A DNA stretch of 64,000 nt from Cryptomeria japonica (taxonomy: Eukaryota > Streptophyta > Pinopsida > Cupressales > Cupressaceae): assembly GCF_030272615.1 (NCBI RefSeq), contig NC_081408.1, positions 201,648,341-201,712,340 on the forward strand, in the 5' to 3' direction. The position numbers and the translations under genes were made by a program. The notes below the pieces were generated by a model, which did not search any database, was not told the origin of the DNA, and saw nothing but the letters and a program-made list of their open reading frames with translations. Shown here piece after piece: positions 11,479 through 23,700 of this stretch (positions are counted from its first letter, which is position 1; each line of letters opens with the position of its first letter).

Positions 11479-11490
11479 ATCTCCCCCTTT
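11479..11490 (-). other. Polypurine tract of the gag-only element
   Basis: AAAGGGGGAGAT on the minus strand, touching the 3' LTR start; plus-strand DNA synthesis would prime here. A second run, near 11628 (AAAGGGGGAGT), lies upstream. Confidence 0.8.
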
Positions 11491-11680
11491 GGCATTGATG
11501 GCAACACTCATGAGAAAATTCAAAAGTGTATCCAAAACTTGTAATCCAAAAAGGTTTCCAAAAATATAAGAACTCCCCCTGAGCAGATAAGTCTTCTATC
11601 GGTTATTTTCTCATACTACTACTCCCCCTTTGGCATCAGTGACAAAGGTTGTCAAGATGTTAGTAGAGTTGTAGTCTCAC

Positions 11681-12900
11681 TCAACCTTGTAACTGGTTGG
11701 TTACAATTTGAAAAAGATCTACCAAAATCAAGTTTATACTTTCCATAAACCTCTTGTTGTCCTTTATTGCTGTCTCTATTCTTTGAACTATACCACTGAG
11801 GTGTTGCATATGCTCTGTTGGTGTTCTCTGTCCCTGTACTAGTGCCTCAGATATTTCCTTCCGTAATGATGCTAGATAGTCCAATCTTAGACTCAATCTT
11901 AATCTCAAGTGCTTTGCCTTATTTACTATTCTCTCCTTTTCTCTTTCTAACTTAAGTAACTCTTCCTCAAAACTTGTTATCCTTCGCTCAAAAATTGATA
12001 ATGTATCAAGTGAGTTAACAAAATTGTCTGCAAGTTTATTGATTTCATCGTGTACCTTGCTCATTTTCTTATCTATGTCTATTGTCAAAAAGTTTGTCTT
12101 GCAAGTATCTTTGTACAGAGTTTTAAATTCCTTCAATAAGTTACATAGTTCCGGTAGAAGTGTGTCGAATTCCCTAGTACACTTCTTTATCTGATCTTCA
12201 AATAATTTTTGCTTTTCAATTTCTAACTTATCCTTTAATGCTTCTTCCCTTATTTGCTCAACAGTCACTATGTTCTCAGTGATGTATTTACACAAAGTGT
12301 CAAGTTGTCTTAAAGAATCCTTATTGTCTATGTTACAGTTAGGAGCTATCATCTTCAAAATTAGGATTGTGTCATCTATAGCTTTATAAGCCCGTGAACT
12401 ACAATCTATTATCTTTTTGATGGAGTCCAAAAGTGCTTCAGTTACATTTGTTGATTTGTAACCTATTGAGGAGGAACCAACATTCTGAATTCCACTGGTG
12501 GAGGAAGTAACCAAGCTTGCAGTGACCTCTGGTAGGTCAGTCTGTGTTTCCATTTCTTTAAGCAATGGTTTTTGATCTTCTCCTGTTGTCGGTGGCACTG
12601 TTACCATGTGAACATGTTCCTATTCCGGAGACTGTTGCTCTGCTTGTCTCTCTATTTGTTGCTATGTTTCAGTCTCAGTCTGAGTCTCTACCTATTGCTC
12701 TGTGTTATCAAGTTCAACTTTTCTTTTAGTATTGTCAATGCTGTCAGTTGTCGGTGGCTCACTAGCCATATCTGTCTTGCCGGTATAAGTAATTTCCAAC
12801 TTCTCACCTTTAATCGAGGGAATTATAGCATATTTCTCATTGATTGCCAAATCCTCAAGAAAGTTTTCTTCAATTTGATGAAGAGCTTCCTACCGGTGGA
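11681..12900 (-). pseudogene. Coiled-coil second ORF of the gag-only element
   Basis: The 308-residue block 12607-11681 begins MVTVPPTTGEDQK and is almost entirely helical and charged, with heptad-like Leu/Ile spacing (for example LEREKERIVNKAKHLRLRL). The same frame continues upstream to about 12900 (NEKYAIIPSIKGEKLEITY, TDSIDNTKRKVELDNTEQ) through three TAG codons, each explainable as CAG. So the original ORF was about 400 residues. It has no recognisable enzyme domain. It lies downstream of gag in the same orientation and may act as a structural or RNA-packaging partner; that is inference. A comparable second ORF sits in element C1. Confidence 0.6.
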
Positions 12901-12937
12901 GTATTACTCTGTCCTGTCAGTGAAGCATCACTCTGTC

Positions 12938-13978
12938 CTACCAAACAATATTTAGGTTGGACTTTCTAATCAATTGTTTTGAGAATTCTTGCTTAACCTC
13001 TTCAACTTTTTCTTTACCTTTCAAGCTAGAACTTTTGTTGTCTATTGGTGATCCTTTACTTCTACACAATTTTGCAATATGCCCAATCTTGTTACATGCA
13101 TAACAAGTCACATTATTTTTCTGAATAGCTTTCCCATAACCTATGCCGGTTTGTGTTGTGCATTGATTAGATAGGTGTCCAAATCTTCCACAAACATAAC
13201 ATCTCACATTCATTCTGCAATTTTCAGAATTGTGACCAACTTTGTTGCATTTTGAACATTGACCGGTGGGTGTGTTGATATTCTGATAATTTCTAGATCT
13301 ACATTCATTTTCTCTATGACAATACTTATTACAGTTAAAGCATTTTCCATTGAAGTTATAAGAATTGGGTTGCCTTATTGGTTTGCTATGATCCTGAGTG
13401 TTTGCAGTACCAAAGCTTTCACCAACTTCAAATCCAATTCCAGAAGTGTCACGTTTAGGTTTTTGATTCTTCAGCAAGTTACCAAGTTCCTCTGAGCTTT
13501 TCTTGAATTTCCCTTTATGTTGCTTTGTAGTATCTAGTTCTCTTTCTAAGACTTCTTTCTACCTCATCAATTCATTGGAGTCATTCTGAGTGTGCATCAG
13601 ATCTGTCTTCATTAAATCATTTTCATAACTGAGTCTTGTGTTTTCATTTGCAGCATCACTTATTATTCTGGTCAAATCTTCTTCATTCTTCTTTCTATCT
13701 TCAATTTCTTTACAAAATCTCATAGTCATATCCTGCATCTCATTCTTTGTTGTCATGTTCTCTTGTTTCAGCTTGTTTATCATATCATTAAGAGTTTCTT
13801 TTTCATCATTCTCATTTTGCATCTTTTCACAAAGTTCTCTTCTATTGTTTCTTGAAATTGTAAGATTTTCTTGAAGTGCCTGAATGATATCCTAACCTGC
13901 CTTTAGATCATCTTCTAGTTTGATATTTTTCAATTTCTCTACATCATAGTCTGAAAGAGCTGCTTCTAGTTGCTTCAT
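12938..13978 (-). pseudogene. gag of the gag-only element, four zinc knuckles
   Basis: The frame opens at an ATG at 13978 (MKQLEAALSDYD). Its N-terminal two thirds are coiled coil (for example LKQENMTTKNEMQDMTMRF), and the C-terminal block 13477-12938 carries four CX2CX4HX4C knuckles at block residues 46-59, 74-87, 93-106 and 125-138 (CFNCNKYCHRENEC, CSKCNKVGHNSENC, CYVCGRFGHLSNQC, CYACNKIGHIAKLC). Two in-frame stops, TAG at 13892 and 13559, both look like CAG changed to TAG. All zinc ligands are intact, so the RNA-binding part is well preserved. Gag would package the element RNA in a particle. Confidence 0.85.
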
Positions 13979-14046
13979 CAAATTTTCCTTCTTTACCAGT
14001 GTCAAGATCTTCCTCAAGTTGTTAGGCTTCTGAAAATAGAGGACCA

Positions 14047-14059
14047 AGCTCTGATACCA
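14047..14059 (-). other. Primer binding site of the gag-only element
   Basis: Minus strand TGGTATCAGAGCT next to the 5' LTR end: an exact match to the common plant Copia primer site for initiator Met tRNA. Confidence 0.9.
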
Positions 14060-14061
14060 AT

Positions 14062-14851
14062 TGTTAGGATTCCCACAGATACTGAGAGGGGGGTGAATCA
14101 GTATCTAATCGGTATATTGAATTTCTTAACTTAAAACATGTAGAACATATTATAATAGTGTACCGGTATGCAAGAAATAATGCAATAAACATAATTAAAA
14201 GCAACCACATGAAAAACACACCATAACACAATGACTTAACGAGGAAACCTAGTGTGGGAAAAACCTCGGTGGGATTTGTGACCCACAATATTCACTTACT
14301 GGCCAATAAGAGAATATTACTGCTACAAGAGGAGCCTGCACATGTAGGAAGGCCAACTACCTAGAGCTCACTGCTCAATGGGAAGTCTCACTGACTTACA
14401 ATGATGGATTATATAAATCTAGTATCTAGTACTGCTTCAAAATAGCATCTATAATGCTAGATCTAGTATCGGTTTTTGCTCTGCTTCTTACATAAACCCT
14501 TAACCTAGCATAATAGGTCTACCTTATTTCACCTAAATATAATCTTCTCACTTACTTAAAAATGTTTTATAATGATCTCTCTTATATAAGAGTCATTTTA
14601 CAATGATGCCAAGTTGGCTTACAAAGATTTTACAATAATAAAGAAAATATAATATAACAAAAATCCTATCGGCCTCTTTGTCGGTATGCTTCCTTTCTCT
14701 GCCAGTGCCGGTGGTCTAAGTGTCAGTGTAGAGTCTGATCTTGTTAGTGCCGGTGTAATGCCTTGTCGGTGCCATAGGATTGTAACGTTGCCATCAATGA
14801 CAAAACCTTCAATCACCTACAATGTCTCATTGGAGTGTGCATATGCCAACA
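14062..14851 (-). repeat. 5' LTR of the gag-only element
   Basis: 790 bp, TGTTGGCATATG... to ...GAATCCTAACA on the minus strand, with intact TG...CA termini. Confidence 0.9.
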
Positions 14852-14856
14852 ATGAC
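14852..14856. repeat. Target-site duplication ATGAC (right)
   Basis: Identical to 10681-10685. Confidence 0.9.
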
Positions 14857-17800
14857 AAATTGAAATAATATCTTGCATTCCTTTGCACTTGATAATATGA
14901 TTTTGTAGACTTGATCTTAATTTTTATGTCCTATGGACATTGTACTCCTATCCTTAAAGCCCTTGGTGTTGCAACTAATTTGGTTGGTGATTATAGTTTG
15001 CTGATAGTCCAGCTATTAGTTAGAATTGGGTCGGAAAATGCTTTGCATTTCTCAACATTGATGTTTCAGGTGCTACAACTTAGAGGACATGTTCATAAAA
15101 TTTATGATTTATCATTTCAATTTTTAGGTGCAACTGTTGTCTGCAAGATTTGATAATGGTATTGTATTCATGATTGGTCTTCCTAACCCTCCAGAATGAA
15201 GTGTGTTGTATTAGTTATTATGTCCCTGTATGATTTTGATGTGACAAGGAGAAAGAAGTATTAGGGAATATTTTTGGATGTTCATCGAATTTCATTGCAT
15301 TCTCTACATGATGTTGGAAGATGATGTAGCTCCCCTCCATGATTATACTCTATGATGGTTATGATACTTGTTGATTGACTCTTCTCATGTTTTGATACTT
15401 CTTGATGAACATGCTTTTCTCTTTCTTATTTTTAGATACTTTTGCATATCAATGGAAACACTATGGTATTTATGATGATGGTTCTACATTTTAGGCTACT
15501 AGATGATATTAGGTTTACTATTTGATAGAGTTGGTGATAATTGATTTCTAAGATGATATGGTTTATGTTTACTACTTATGATGTTATATCTTGTGCTCCT
15601 AATTGTGGTAGTTTTATTGGATATGGATGATGGTTGTTTGATTATGATATATCTATGTTTATGTTGTTTTACTATCTGGAAGTGTGTAAGGGATGATATC
15701 ACATTGCTCATCATGAGAAGGATGTGATGTTATTAATCTCTTTCACCTGACTAACCCTAGTCCGTGTCTTGGTTTTGATCCTCGTCTTGATTGGTTTACC
15801 TTTGGTTTAATCTCCATTTTAGTTATGTGGTCTTGTGGATGGCTATGTGAGTAATTGTCCTTTATCCCTTTTATTTTATTTTATTTTATTTCAATTATTA
15901 ATTATTTATTTTGGTATATAGATAATATTATTTATATTAACTAATAAATTAAATGTCTATTTTATAATATTAGGTGCAATTATTATAATGTCACCCTTTG
16001 CATTTAATATGTGTATAGTTGTGTTTTATTTTCTTTTATTATATTTTAAATTATTTGTGATTTATTATGATATTAGATTAATTATTATTAATATTATTTT
16101 TTTAAATTAATTAAATATTATTTATAAAAGTTGAGGTTTGAGTTATAATAATATTATTCTTATATTATTTATGTGTATGTTTTGAGTAAGTGGGATTAAA
16201 TAATTAAGATAATTGTTTGTCCTATTTTCCTTCCTACTTTCTAAGAGGAATCATTTGGTTAATAATTATGTTTTATTCATGCCAAATGAATATTGATATG
16301 CATAAAGTATTATAAGTGGGATAATATATATATTCTATGTTTATGATTATATGAGTTTGGTTATGTTATTAATGTCTTTAGTTGTGATTGGTTGGGAAAT
16401 TTGGTTGTTTCTCATACAAATAACAACACCCATTTTTAGGGAATGGTTTTTGTTGTGGAAATAAAAAAATTTCACTATGTTTGGAGGCTATATAATTCTT
16501 GAATGATTTCTAGAAAAAAATGGAGTTTGAGAGGAGATTTGTGTGTGGCATTGGATAGCAATATTTGCATTAAATTGAAGGGGTTTTGGAGAGAGCTTTT
16601 ATGAAGATTTGGGAGAGGATTTTGTGTGGTTTATTGGAGATTGGTTGCTATGATTATTGTGACCTGAGTGCTTTCTTGATTTTCTAAAAGTGTTATTCAT
16701 GTGGAATTGAAGGTCCAGGGGTTGTCCTTCCATCTTTCTTGCCCATTTTCTTCTACTTCCAGATTGGAATTCTTGTGCTAATTAATTTATATGCTTAGAA
16801 AATGATTTGTAGATTTGAATGGACTATATTCTCTATGTTTTCTATGTTGTGGTTTCATTCTAAAATTTAAATGCATTCATTTCTATTTGTTTGATTTAAA
16901 AATAAAGTATGTCTTTTATATGTAGTATATTCTTGGACTATTTTTAGTGTTTGGTTTTGTGTAGATTTATTATTTATCTTGGGGGTGATATAAAGGAATT
17001 TATGGAAAGGGGATTCACCCCTCTCAGATGGGTTTCAATCATATTTTTTGGGGGGGTTTGTTCTATTTGTCAAATTTTGAGTCCAAATTCAACCCAATTT
17101 GCCTTACTGACTTAGTTTTTGGGACCCCTGTCAGTCCAAGTTAGTCCAAGGGTTTGTTCTTGGGTTTGTAACTATTTATATAAAGTTTTTAGAGGATGAA
17201 TGAGTTTTTTGAAATGGATTCATGTTTCTAATTTTATTTCTATGTATTCATCCATTATGGTTTGTTAATTCTGCATTTATGATGATGCCTTGAGTGTATT
17301 CAAATAAAGGAATGTTATGTTGATCGCGAAGAAAGTTATTTTTTAGATTTTGATGTGAATTATAAGGCCTGATTTATGTATAGATACTTGTATTTGCATT
17401 GGTGATCATAGGCCCAATCCCATGCTTTTATGATTGTGAATTACTGGATTCAAGACTTTACCCTTTTTGTTGATTGGGGTCTTATGGAAGTCCTATTTTA
17501 TTTTAAGAGATATTTATTTATGAGATAGATTATAATGAATCATTATATGTTCCTCAGATGTGTATGAGTTTATTGTGATCCCTTTTATGTATCCATAGAT
17601 TAGTGATGTCTAGATACAAGCTCAGGGAGTGGCTCTCAAGTGGGTGTCGAGGCCCTAAAGTCATTGTCAGGGAATCTCATTAAGAGTTGTATTAATCAAG
17701 TGATAAAATTAAATCAAATGATTTAAGGGATGGGTTGTACATACATTAAATAGATAATTTTTGGTTCCCCATTCATGCCTCATGTTCTTCTATAGACAAA

Positions 17801-18575
17801 GGATGAGATCTCATGGTGTAGAGTGCTTGTTTAGACTTTGGATGAGATTGGGAAGGCCTATATATGTTATATTAAACTTCCTTGCCTCCATGGAAGTATT
17901 TTTTGGTTGCACATGTGTAGTCAAATAGGTGTTGAGTTATGGATTTTTGAGAGGGTTTGACTACCAGGTAAACCAATGTTGATGTCATGTGATGACACTC
18001 TTCCCTAGTTGTAACTTGGTACCCTAGTCTATGTGGTGATAAGTAGAAGCCTTTGGTAGTTAGTGTTATGTATTGTTATAGTCCTTTTGATTGTTGCATA
18101 CTCATGTTCATTGAATTTCCACGGTTGTGTTAGATCAACCTTAGTGGTATGTATAGTGTGTGGGGTCTTATGCCATTCTCTAGTGTACAGGGGGTAGACC
18201 TTTGGGTTCCACATGATTGGGTGGTTGATGCTTTCTTCCATTGGGATTTTCGGTGTTATGTTCATGAACTTCTTGGATGCACTCTATCTTCTCCAGTTTC
18301 AAAAGATTTGGATTCAGGATGCAATAGTAATATCTTATGTAACATTTAATTCATGTTCTTAAAATAGATTTCCATTCATGTTCATTATGTAATAATAAAA
18401 CTCTCTTTGAGAGGAAGATGTAATGATGTTAACTATGTGGTTGTTTTTGTGAGTTTAGATAGTACAGTGTTGCTACCATCTATCCCTAATCAATTATTAG
18501 ATTGTTAGTGAGTAGATGTTAGTTGTAATACATAAAATTATATTTTATGAGAATATTTTCATTTACATAAGTTTG
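14857..18575. other. AT-rich unassigned stretch
   Basis: The first part should be the rest of the LTR of Copia C3. Beyond that I find no coding motif. It holds a TTTTA run (about 15868-15890), very AT-rich blocks (15900-16330), poly-G near 17047 and a TATA-like stretch (CTATTTATATAAAG near 17171) compatible with an LTR promoter. Old LTR or retroelement untranslated sequence is likely but not shown. Confidence 0.3.
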
Positions 18576-18585
18576 GTTGCTATGT

Positions 18586-18825
18586 TCCCCCATGGGTTAG
18601 AGTAGTTGGTCTTAAGTCTTGGGTTGGCTCCCTGGGGTCTTGGGTTCAACTCTCTCTCCCAGAGTTATTCTGCCACAGACACTTGGGGGTGGTGCTGACA
18701 ACACTATGACCGTGGGGATTAGTCTCGCCCCTAGCTCACCCCTTGCCTAAACCAGGGTAAGGTCAGGGAACTAGGTTGGGGCCGTGGGGATACCCTGACG
18801 ACAACAAAATAAAATAAAAAATCTA
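18586..18825 (+). mobile_element. tRNA-derived SINE (Au-like)
   Basis: About 240 bp with an A-box-like TAGAGTAGTTGG, a perfect B box GGTTCAACTC (18643-18652), a body with CCACAGACACTTGGGGG and GGGGATTAGTCTCGCCCC, and an A-rich tail AAAATAAAATAAAAAA. The body resembles the widespread plant Au SINE as I remember it. It is flanked by the near-identical direct repeats GTTGCTATGT (18576-18585) and GTTGCTACGT (18826-18835), the expected target duplication. RNA polymerase III would transcribe it and LINE enzymes would mobilise it. Confidence 0.8.
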
Positions 18826-18835
18826 GTTGCTACGT

Positions 18836-20548
18836 GTTGGTTAAATTTTTTTGTTCTCTCCAAAATGTAACAATATTAACCCTTGGCCTAGATAAGAGAA
18901 CAAACTATTAATAATAGTTGGACAAGTTGCAACTATTTTTGCCACTTTCTTTTGAATTTAAGAGGTAAAAATCCCTCTTATGATATAATTTTAGGTTTTT
19001 CTAGGTATGCTTTTAACCAAAAAGTAGGAAAGGTGAGACTTCTAACCAGAAAGCCTTAAAGGAAAAGAAAAGGGAAAGAAGTAACGTGCAAATAATGAAA
19101 GAACATTCCCAAATAACTACCAACAAAAGTCACTGTTACAGAATATTTATTTAAAGATAAACACTATATAACAATGATCAATGAAGGAGAAACAAGTACT
19201 TCAATAATTCAACACATAGAAACTTGAGCAAAAAAGCATCTACATAAGAAGAATGCAAATTTATCCACTATAGCACAAAGTCTAATCATATCAGATAAAT
19301 TGTTCAAAAATTTCCTTACTTGGTATTAAAGTAGCAAAACTAAATTCATATTTCATTGTTTTTCAAGAAACAAGACAAAGTTTTCTTTCCCAAAAATCCC
19401 CCCCCCATTCGTCTACCTTTCTACTTGTTTTTATAACTAATATCCATTTGTCATTTCAAAGTAATGGTTTCTAGAGGGTAATGGTCTTGAAAATGACCAT
19501 TTCAAAGATTTCCCTAGGTAAAGAAGCACTCACAAAAAATTATTATTAACATTAAACTCATACCATAAATAATCCTAATTCTCTATTCCTTCATTAGGTA
19601 CTAGATTCCTACCTGCAATTTGATTTTTGATCACCTCAGCCTTTGTCTATTCTTTAATCAATACCCAAAGAACCGTTGCAAATTCATCTTCATCTTGTAT
19701 GTACTCTCGAGAAAAGTCGATCAAATCAAAGAGGATATCATCTACATATACTCAATAACTAATTGTATCACTGGAGGTTTCCCTTTGACCACCATCTTCT
19801 TCATTGCCTAAAAAACTAATTACCAAGGTTTCTTCTCACAATTTTTTTTTCTTGCAAATGTCGTTTGAGATTTTTGGCTTGTTCCACAAATTTCCTTAAT
19901 AAAGCAATTGTATTTCTATATTCAACAAAATCAGTTTGTTGTTTCCATGCAAGAGCATGCAGTCTTTGGATGATATTCCCTTGTTCCCTTTTTGGTCAGT
20001 TTAGGTCAAGATCAACAACAAACAACTAGTTACCAAAAGGCAAAACCATTATGACAAAGAAAACTCATGATAGGAAGCATTACTTTGGCCAGCATCAAAT
20101 GATGATGCATTAAATTTCATCTACAAAAGGTGACACTATCAAATGCTACGACTCATGTCACCACCTTTACATGCCTTTAGTTGTTTAATCAACCATTAAT
20201 GGGGGTACTTGGAAATCTTGATCTGATTTTTTCCTTGAGAGTTGTGTAATGTACAACAAATAGACCATGCAACAAGATACTTTGAATTCTCTGATACCTA
20301 ATATTGACCCATAAGGTAGCATCGATCATCGGGAACAAACATGAATTTTTAATAGTGCAGATTTTTGGTTGTTGCCCAATCACGCAATAGACAATGGCTC
20401 TTCTTTTAGAATCACGATATTAGATAAAATTAGAACTGAGGAAATTTGAAGCATGGTTGTGAGGCATTAAGGTTTTACCAATTAAGATGCAACCAAAAAA
20501 ATGTAAGTGGGGATTTGTGAATTTATGAAAAAAAGGAAGGGGTGCTAA
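18836..20548. repeat. Duplicated degenerate segment, copy 1
   Basis: About 1.71 kb matching 41690-43771 in the same orientation from CTCTCCAAAATGTAACAATA to GGGGTGCTAACA, where both copies stop being alike. The minus strand shows conserved coding-like pieces, such as IIQRLHALAWKQQTDFVEYR near 19940, paralleled by IIQGLHALSWKQKTDFVKYR in copy 2. This hints at a degenerate protein gene or an old element. No domain is recognised. It lacks the TRIM present in copy 2 and so preserves the empty site (about 19827-19840). Confidence 0.7.
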
Positions 20549-20579
20549 CAACTGGCTCAGACTGGGGACAAGGACAAGG

Positions 20580-20650
20580 AGGATGTAGCAAGGGACCCAT
20601 AATTTCAAGCAAGACCAGTGCATTATCCATTGGGCTATAGAGTCAAAGGA
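20580..20650 (-). other. tRNA-like fragment (A box only)
   Basis: The minus strand reads TATAGCCCAATGGATAATGC, close to the D-arm/A-box of a plant Arg tRNA, but no acceptor stem or clean T-arm follows. A tRNA relic or SINE head is possible. Confidence 0.3.
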
Positions 20651-20740
20651 ATAATGGTAGAAAATAGAGCTTCTTGCAAAGGAGCACAGGAAAAGAGGGC
20701 AAGAGATAAAAAAAAATGAGCTGGGAATTGGTAAGTAGCT

Positions 20741-23700
20741 ATGAAGATTATTTCTTGGAACATAAGAGGACTCAAAAATCCCCATAAACATGATATTATT
20801 AGGAATATGATAAGAGATAGTAATTCTAACATTTTTCTTATTCAAGAAACCAAAATGAGTAGAGAAAAAGTTGAATCTTTGAAGTTCTTCAAAAACGGTA
20901 ATGTTAGTGGGGGCAGTTTTGAGGGTGCTTCTGGAGGCATTGCTACCATCTGGAATCTTAACACTGTTAAAGGTCAGGTCATTATCCAGGAAAGTAACTT
21001 TTCTTGTATCAAATTTGAGCACCTAAAAGATGGTTCTTCATGGGTTCTCACTAACATTTATGCTCCTAATATCTTAAAGGCTAGAAACTCTTTTTGGAAA
21101 AAGATCATCCAGGCTAGGGACAACTTCAAAAATCTTAGTTGGATGGTTATGGGAGACTTTAAAACACCTTTGAAAGAGGAGGAAAAATTTGGAGGCAGTC
21201 CTCCTCAACTGGAAAGTAGGATGGCCCTCATGGATTTTATTAACTCCCAAGCTCTTAATGACTTGGAGATACAGGGTTGCAATTACACTTGGACCAACAG
21301 ACGAACTGGTAATGACTTTATCCAAGCGCGTCTTGACAGAACTCTCATTTCTGATGACTGGTATAGTTAGCACTTCTGTTCTTTGTCTACCCACATTCGG
21401 GTTGGATCCGATCATTTCCCTATCACCTTCATTGCTGACTTGATCAATAGAAGGAGAAACTTTCCCTTTAGATTTGAAAAATTATGGACCCTTCACCTTG
21501 ACATCAAAAGAAATATTCAGAAATGGTGGAGTATCCAAGTTGAGGGAACGGCTATGTTCAAAGTTGTTAAGAAGCTCAAAAGTGTGAAGGATAACATTCG
21601 ACTCTGGAATAAAACCAACTTTGGGAATATATTTGAGGCTAAGAGTAAAATTCAGGAAAACCTTAAAGAAATACAGGACCAGATCCAGAAGGATGGTTTC
21701 AGTACTGTGTCTATTGCTAATGAAAATGAGATCCTTAAAAAATACCAAGATATTATTGCCAAAGAGGAAATGTTCTGGAAGTAGAGATCAAGATGCATTT
21801 GGCTCAAGGAAGGGGACAGGAATACAAGATTCTTCCATATGTCGACTATCAAGTATAAAGCAGTTAATAGAATGAACAAGCTAGTTATGGAAAGTGGGGA
21901 GCTGGTCAAGGAGGATGAAATAAGGAATGAAGCTAAGAGGTATTTCTCGGACCTCCTAAAGAGGGATCACAGTTTGGATGCTGAAGCCGAATCCTCTTTT
22001 CTTTAGAACATTCCTTGTCTCATTGATGCTCATAATAATGCCTCCCTCTCTTCCATTCCCACTATCTTAGAAATTAAAAATGTTGTTTTCTCCTTTGATG
22101 GTAACAAAGCACCTAGACCTGACGGATTCCCAATGTTCTTTTTCAAGATTTTTGGGATATTATTGGTACTAATGTTGCCAATGGGGTTAAGGAATTCTTT
22201 GGGGCTAGAAAACTCTTGAAAGAAATCAATGGTACTTTTATTTCTCTTATCCCCAAGACTCAAGGAGCTGACTCTTTGGACAAATTCAGACCTATTAGCC
22301 TCTCCAACTCCTTTTACAAGATTATTTCTAAGGTCCTTACTACTAGAGTTTTGTCTATCCTTCCTGCGTTAATTAAACACCAGCAAAATGGGTTTGTTCC
22401 TGGAAGACAAATTCTTGATTCCATTATTATAGTTCATGAGAACATTCACTATCTTGTTAGAGCTAAGAAGCAGGGTCTCATCCTTAAACTTGACCTCTCC
22501 AAAGCCTATGACAGGGTTGACTGGTCTCTTCTTTAGAAAGTTCTCACTTCTTTTGGGTTTTCCTCTAGAGTTGTGGATCTTTTCTCCCAACTTACTACCT
22601 TTGCGTCTTTTGCTGTTCTTGTCAATGGTTCTCCTTCTACTTTTTTCCAAGCCTCAAGAGGTCTTAGGCAAGGAGATCCTATCTCCCCCATCCTTTTCAT
22701 AACTTTGGCAGAATGCTTTGGTCAGACCATGGAAAATTTGGTGCAGAAAGGATCCTTTAAGGGCCTCCAACCTTCTTCTGCTGACCTTATCTATTCCCAC
22801 CAGCAGTTTGTTGATGACACTATTATTATGGGGGAATCAAGTATATCAAAAACTAAAGTATTGAAGAGTACCCTATGTAAATTTGCCTCTGCTATGGGGC
22901 AGCTTATCAACTAGGCTAAAAGTGAAGTCTTTTTCATTAATACTCTAGAGAGAAGACAACAGAGGATCAACAGAATTTTGAAGTGTAAGATTGCTGACCT
23001 TCCTGCTACCTACCTTGGACTCCCCATGGGGATTACCCCTCTTGACTCCTTCTGGAGTTCTCTAGTTAACAAATTTCATAAAAAACTTGCCGGTTGGAAA
23101 GGGGCCCTCTTAAGTCAAGCTGGTAAGCTCCAACTCCTTAAGGCTACTCTTCAAAGTATTCCTATTTATGCTCTTAGTCTCTTCAGAATTCCAGTCAAGT
23201 ATGCTGAAGCAATTGAGAAAATTCAAAGAAGATTCCTATGGTCTGGGGTTGAGGAAAAGCAAAGAATGTCCTTGGTGGCTTGGGATCAGGTCTGTAGGCT
23301 AAAAATCAAAGTTGGTCTGGGTCTCAGGAGGATTCGTACTTTAAATGAAGCTCTCTTGTCTAAACAAGCTTGGAGATGGTTTCATTCTGATTCTGAATGG
23401 TGCAAAATTTGGAGAAGTAAGTACTCTCTTCTATCTTCTTCTCTCTCTTCTTTTCTTAATTTGGATCTCAGTATAAATGGATCCCATATTTGGAACCATG
23501 TTTCTAAATGTAAAGATGTGACTGCTAAAGGAGTGATATGGAAACTTGGAAATGGCAGAAAAGTTAGATTCTGAGAGGATCCCTGGCTTTTTGATAAACC
23601 CCTAATGGACTTCCATGAATGGGCCTCCCATGCCCCTTCCTATATTGGCTCTTTTGGCTCCTTAGTGGCAGAATACTAGGATGGGAACAATTGGTAGAAC

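Larger units (their letters stand above)
10686..14851 (-). mobile_element. Complete non-autonomous LTR element with gag only (TR-GAG type)
   Basis: Two LTRs of about 790 bp (10686-11478 and 14062-14851) bound a 2583-bp interior holding a primer site, a gag with coiled coil and four zinc knuckles, a second coiled-coil ORF and a polypurine tract. There is no protease, integrase, reverse transcriptase or RNase H. The 5-bp duplication ATGAC flanks it. The architecture fits the published class of terminal-repeat retrotransposons with a GAG domain (TR-GAG), which move with enzymes supplied by an autonomous partner. It is nested in the LTR of Copia C3. The primer site and target length suggest a Copia partner. 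Confidence 0.88.

Noticed and set aside
20580-20650. Functional Arg tRNA gene on the minus strand
   Set aside because: Only an A-box-like region is present; acceptor stem and T-arm do not form.
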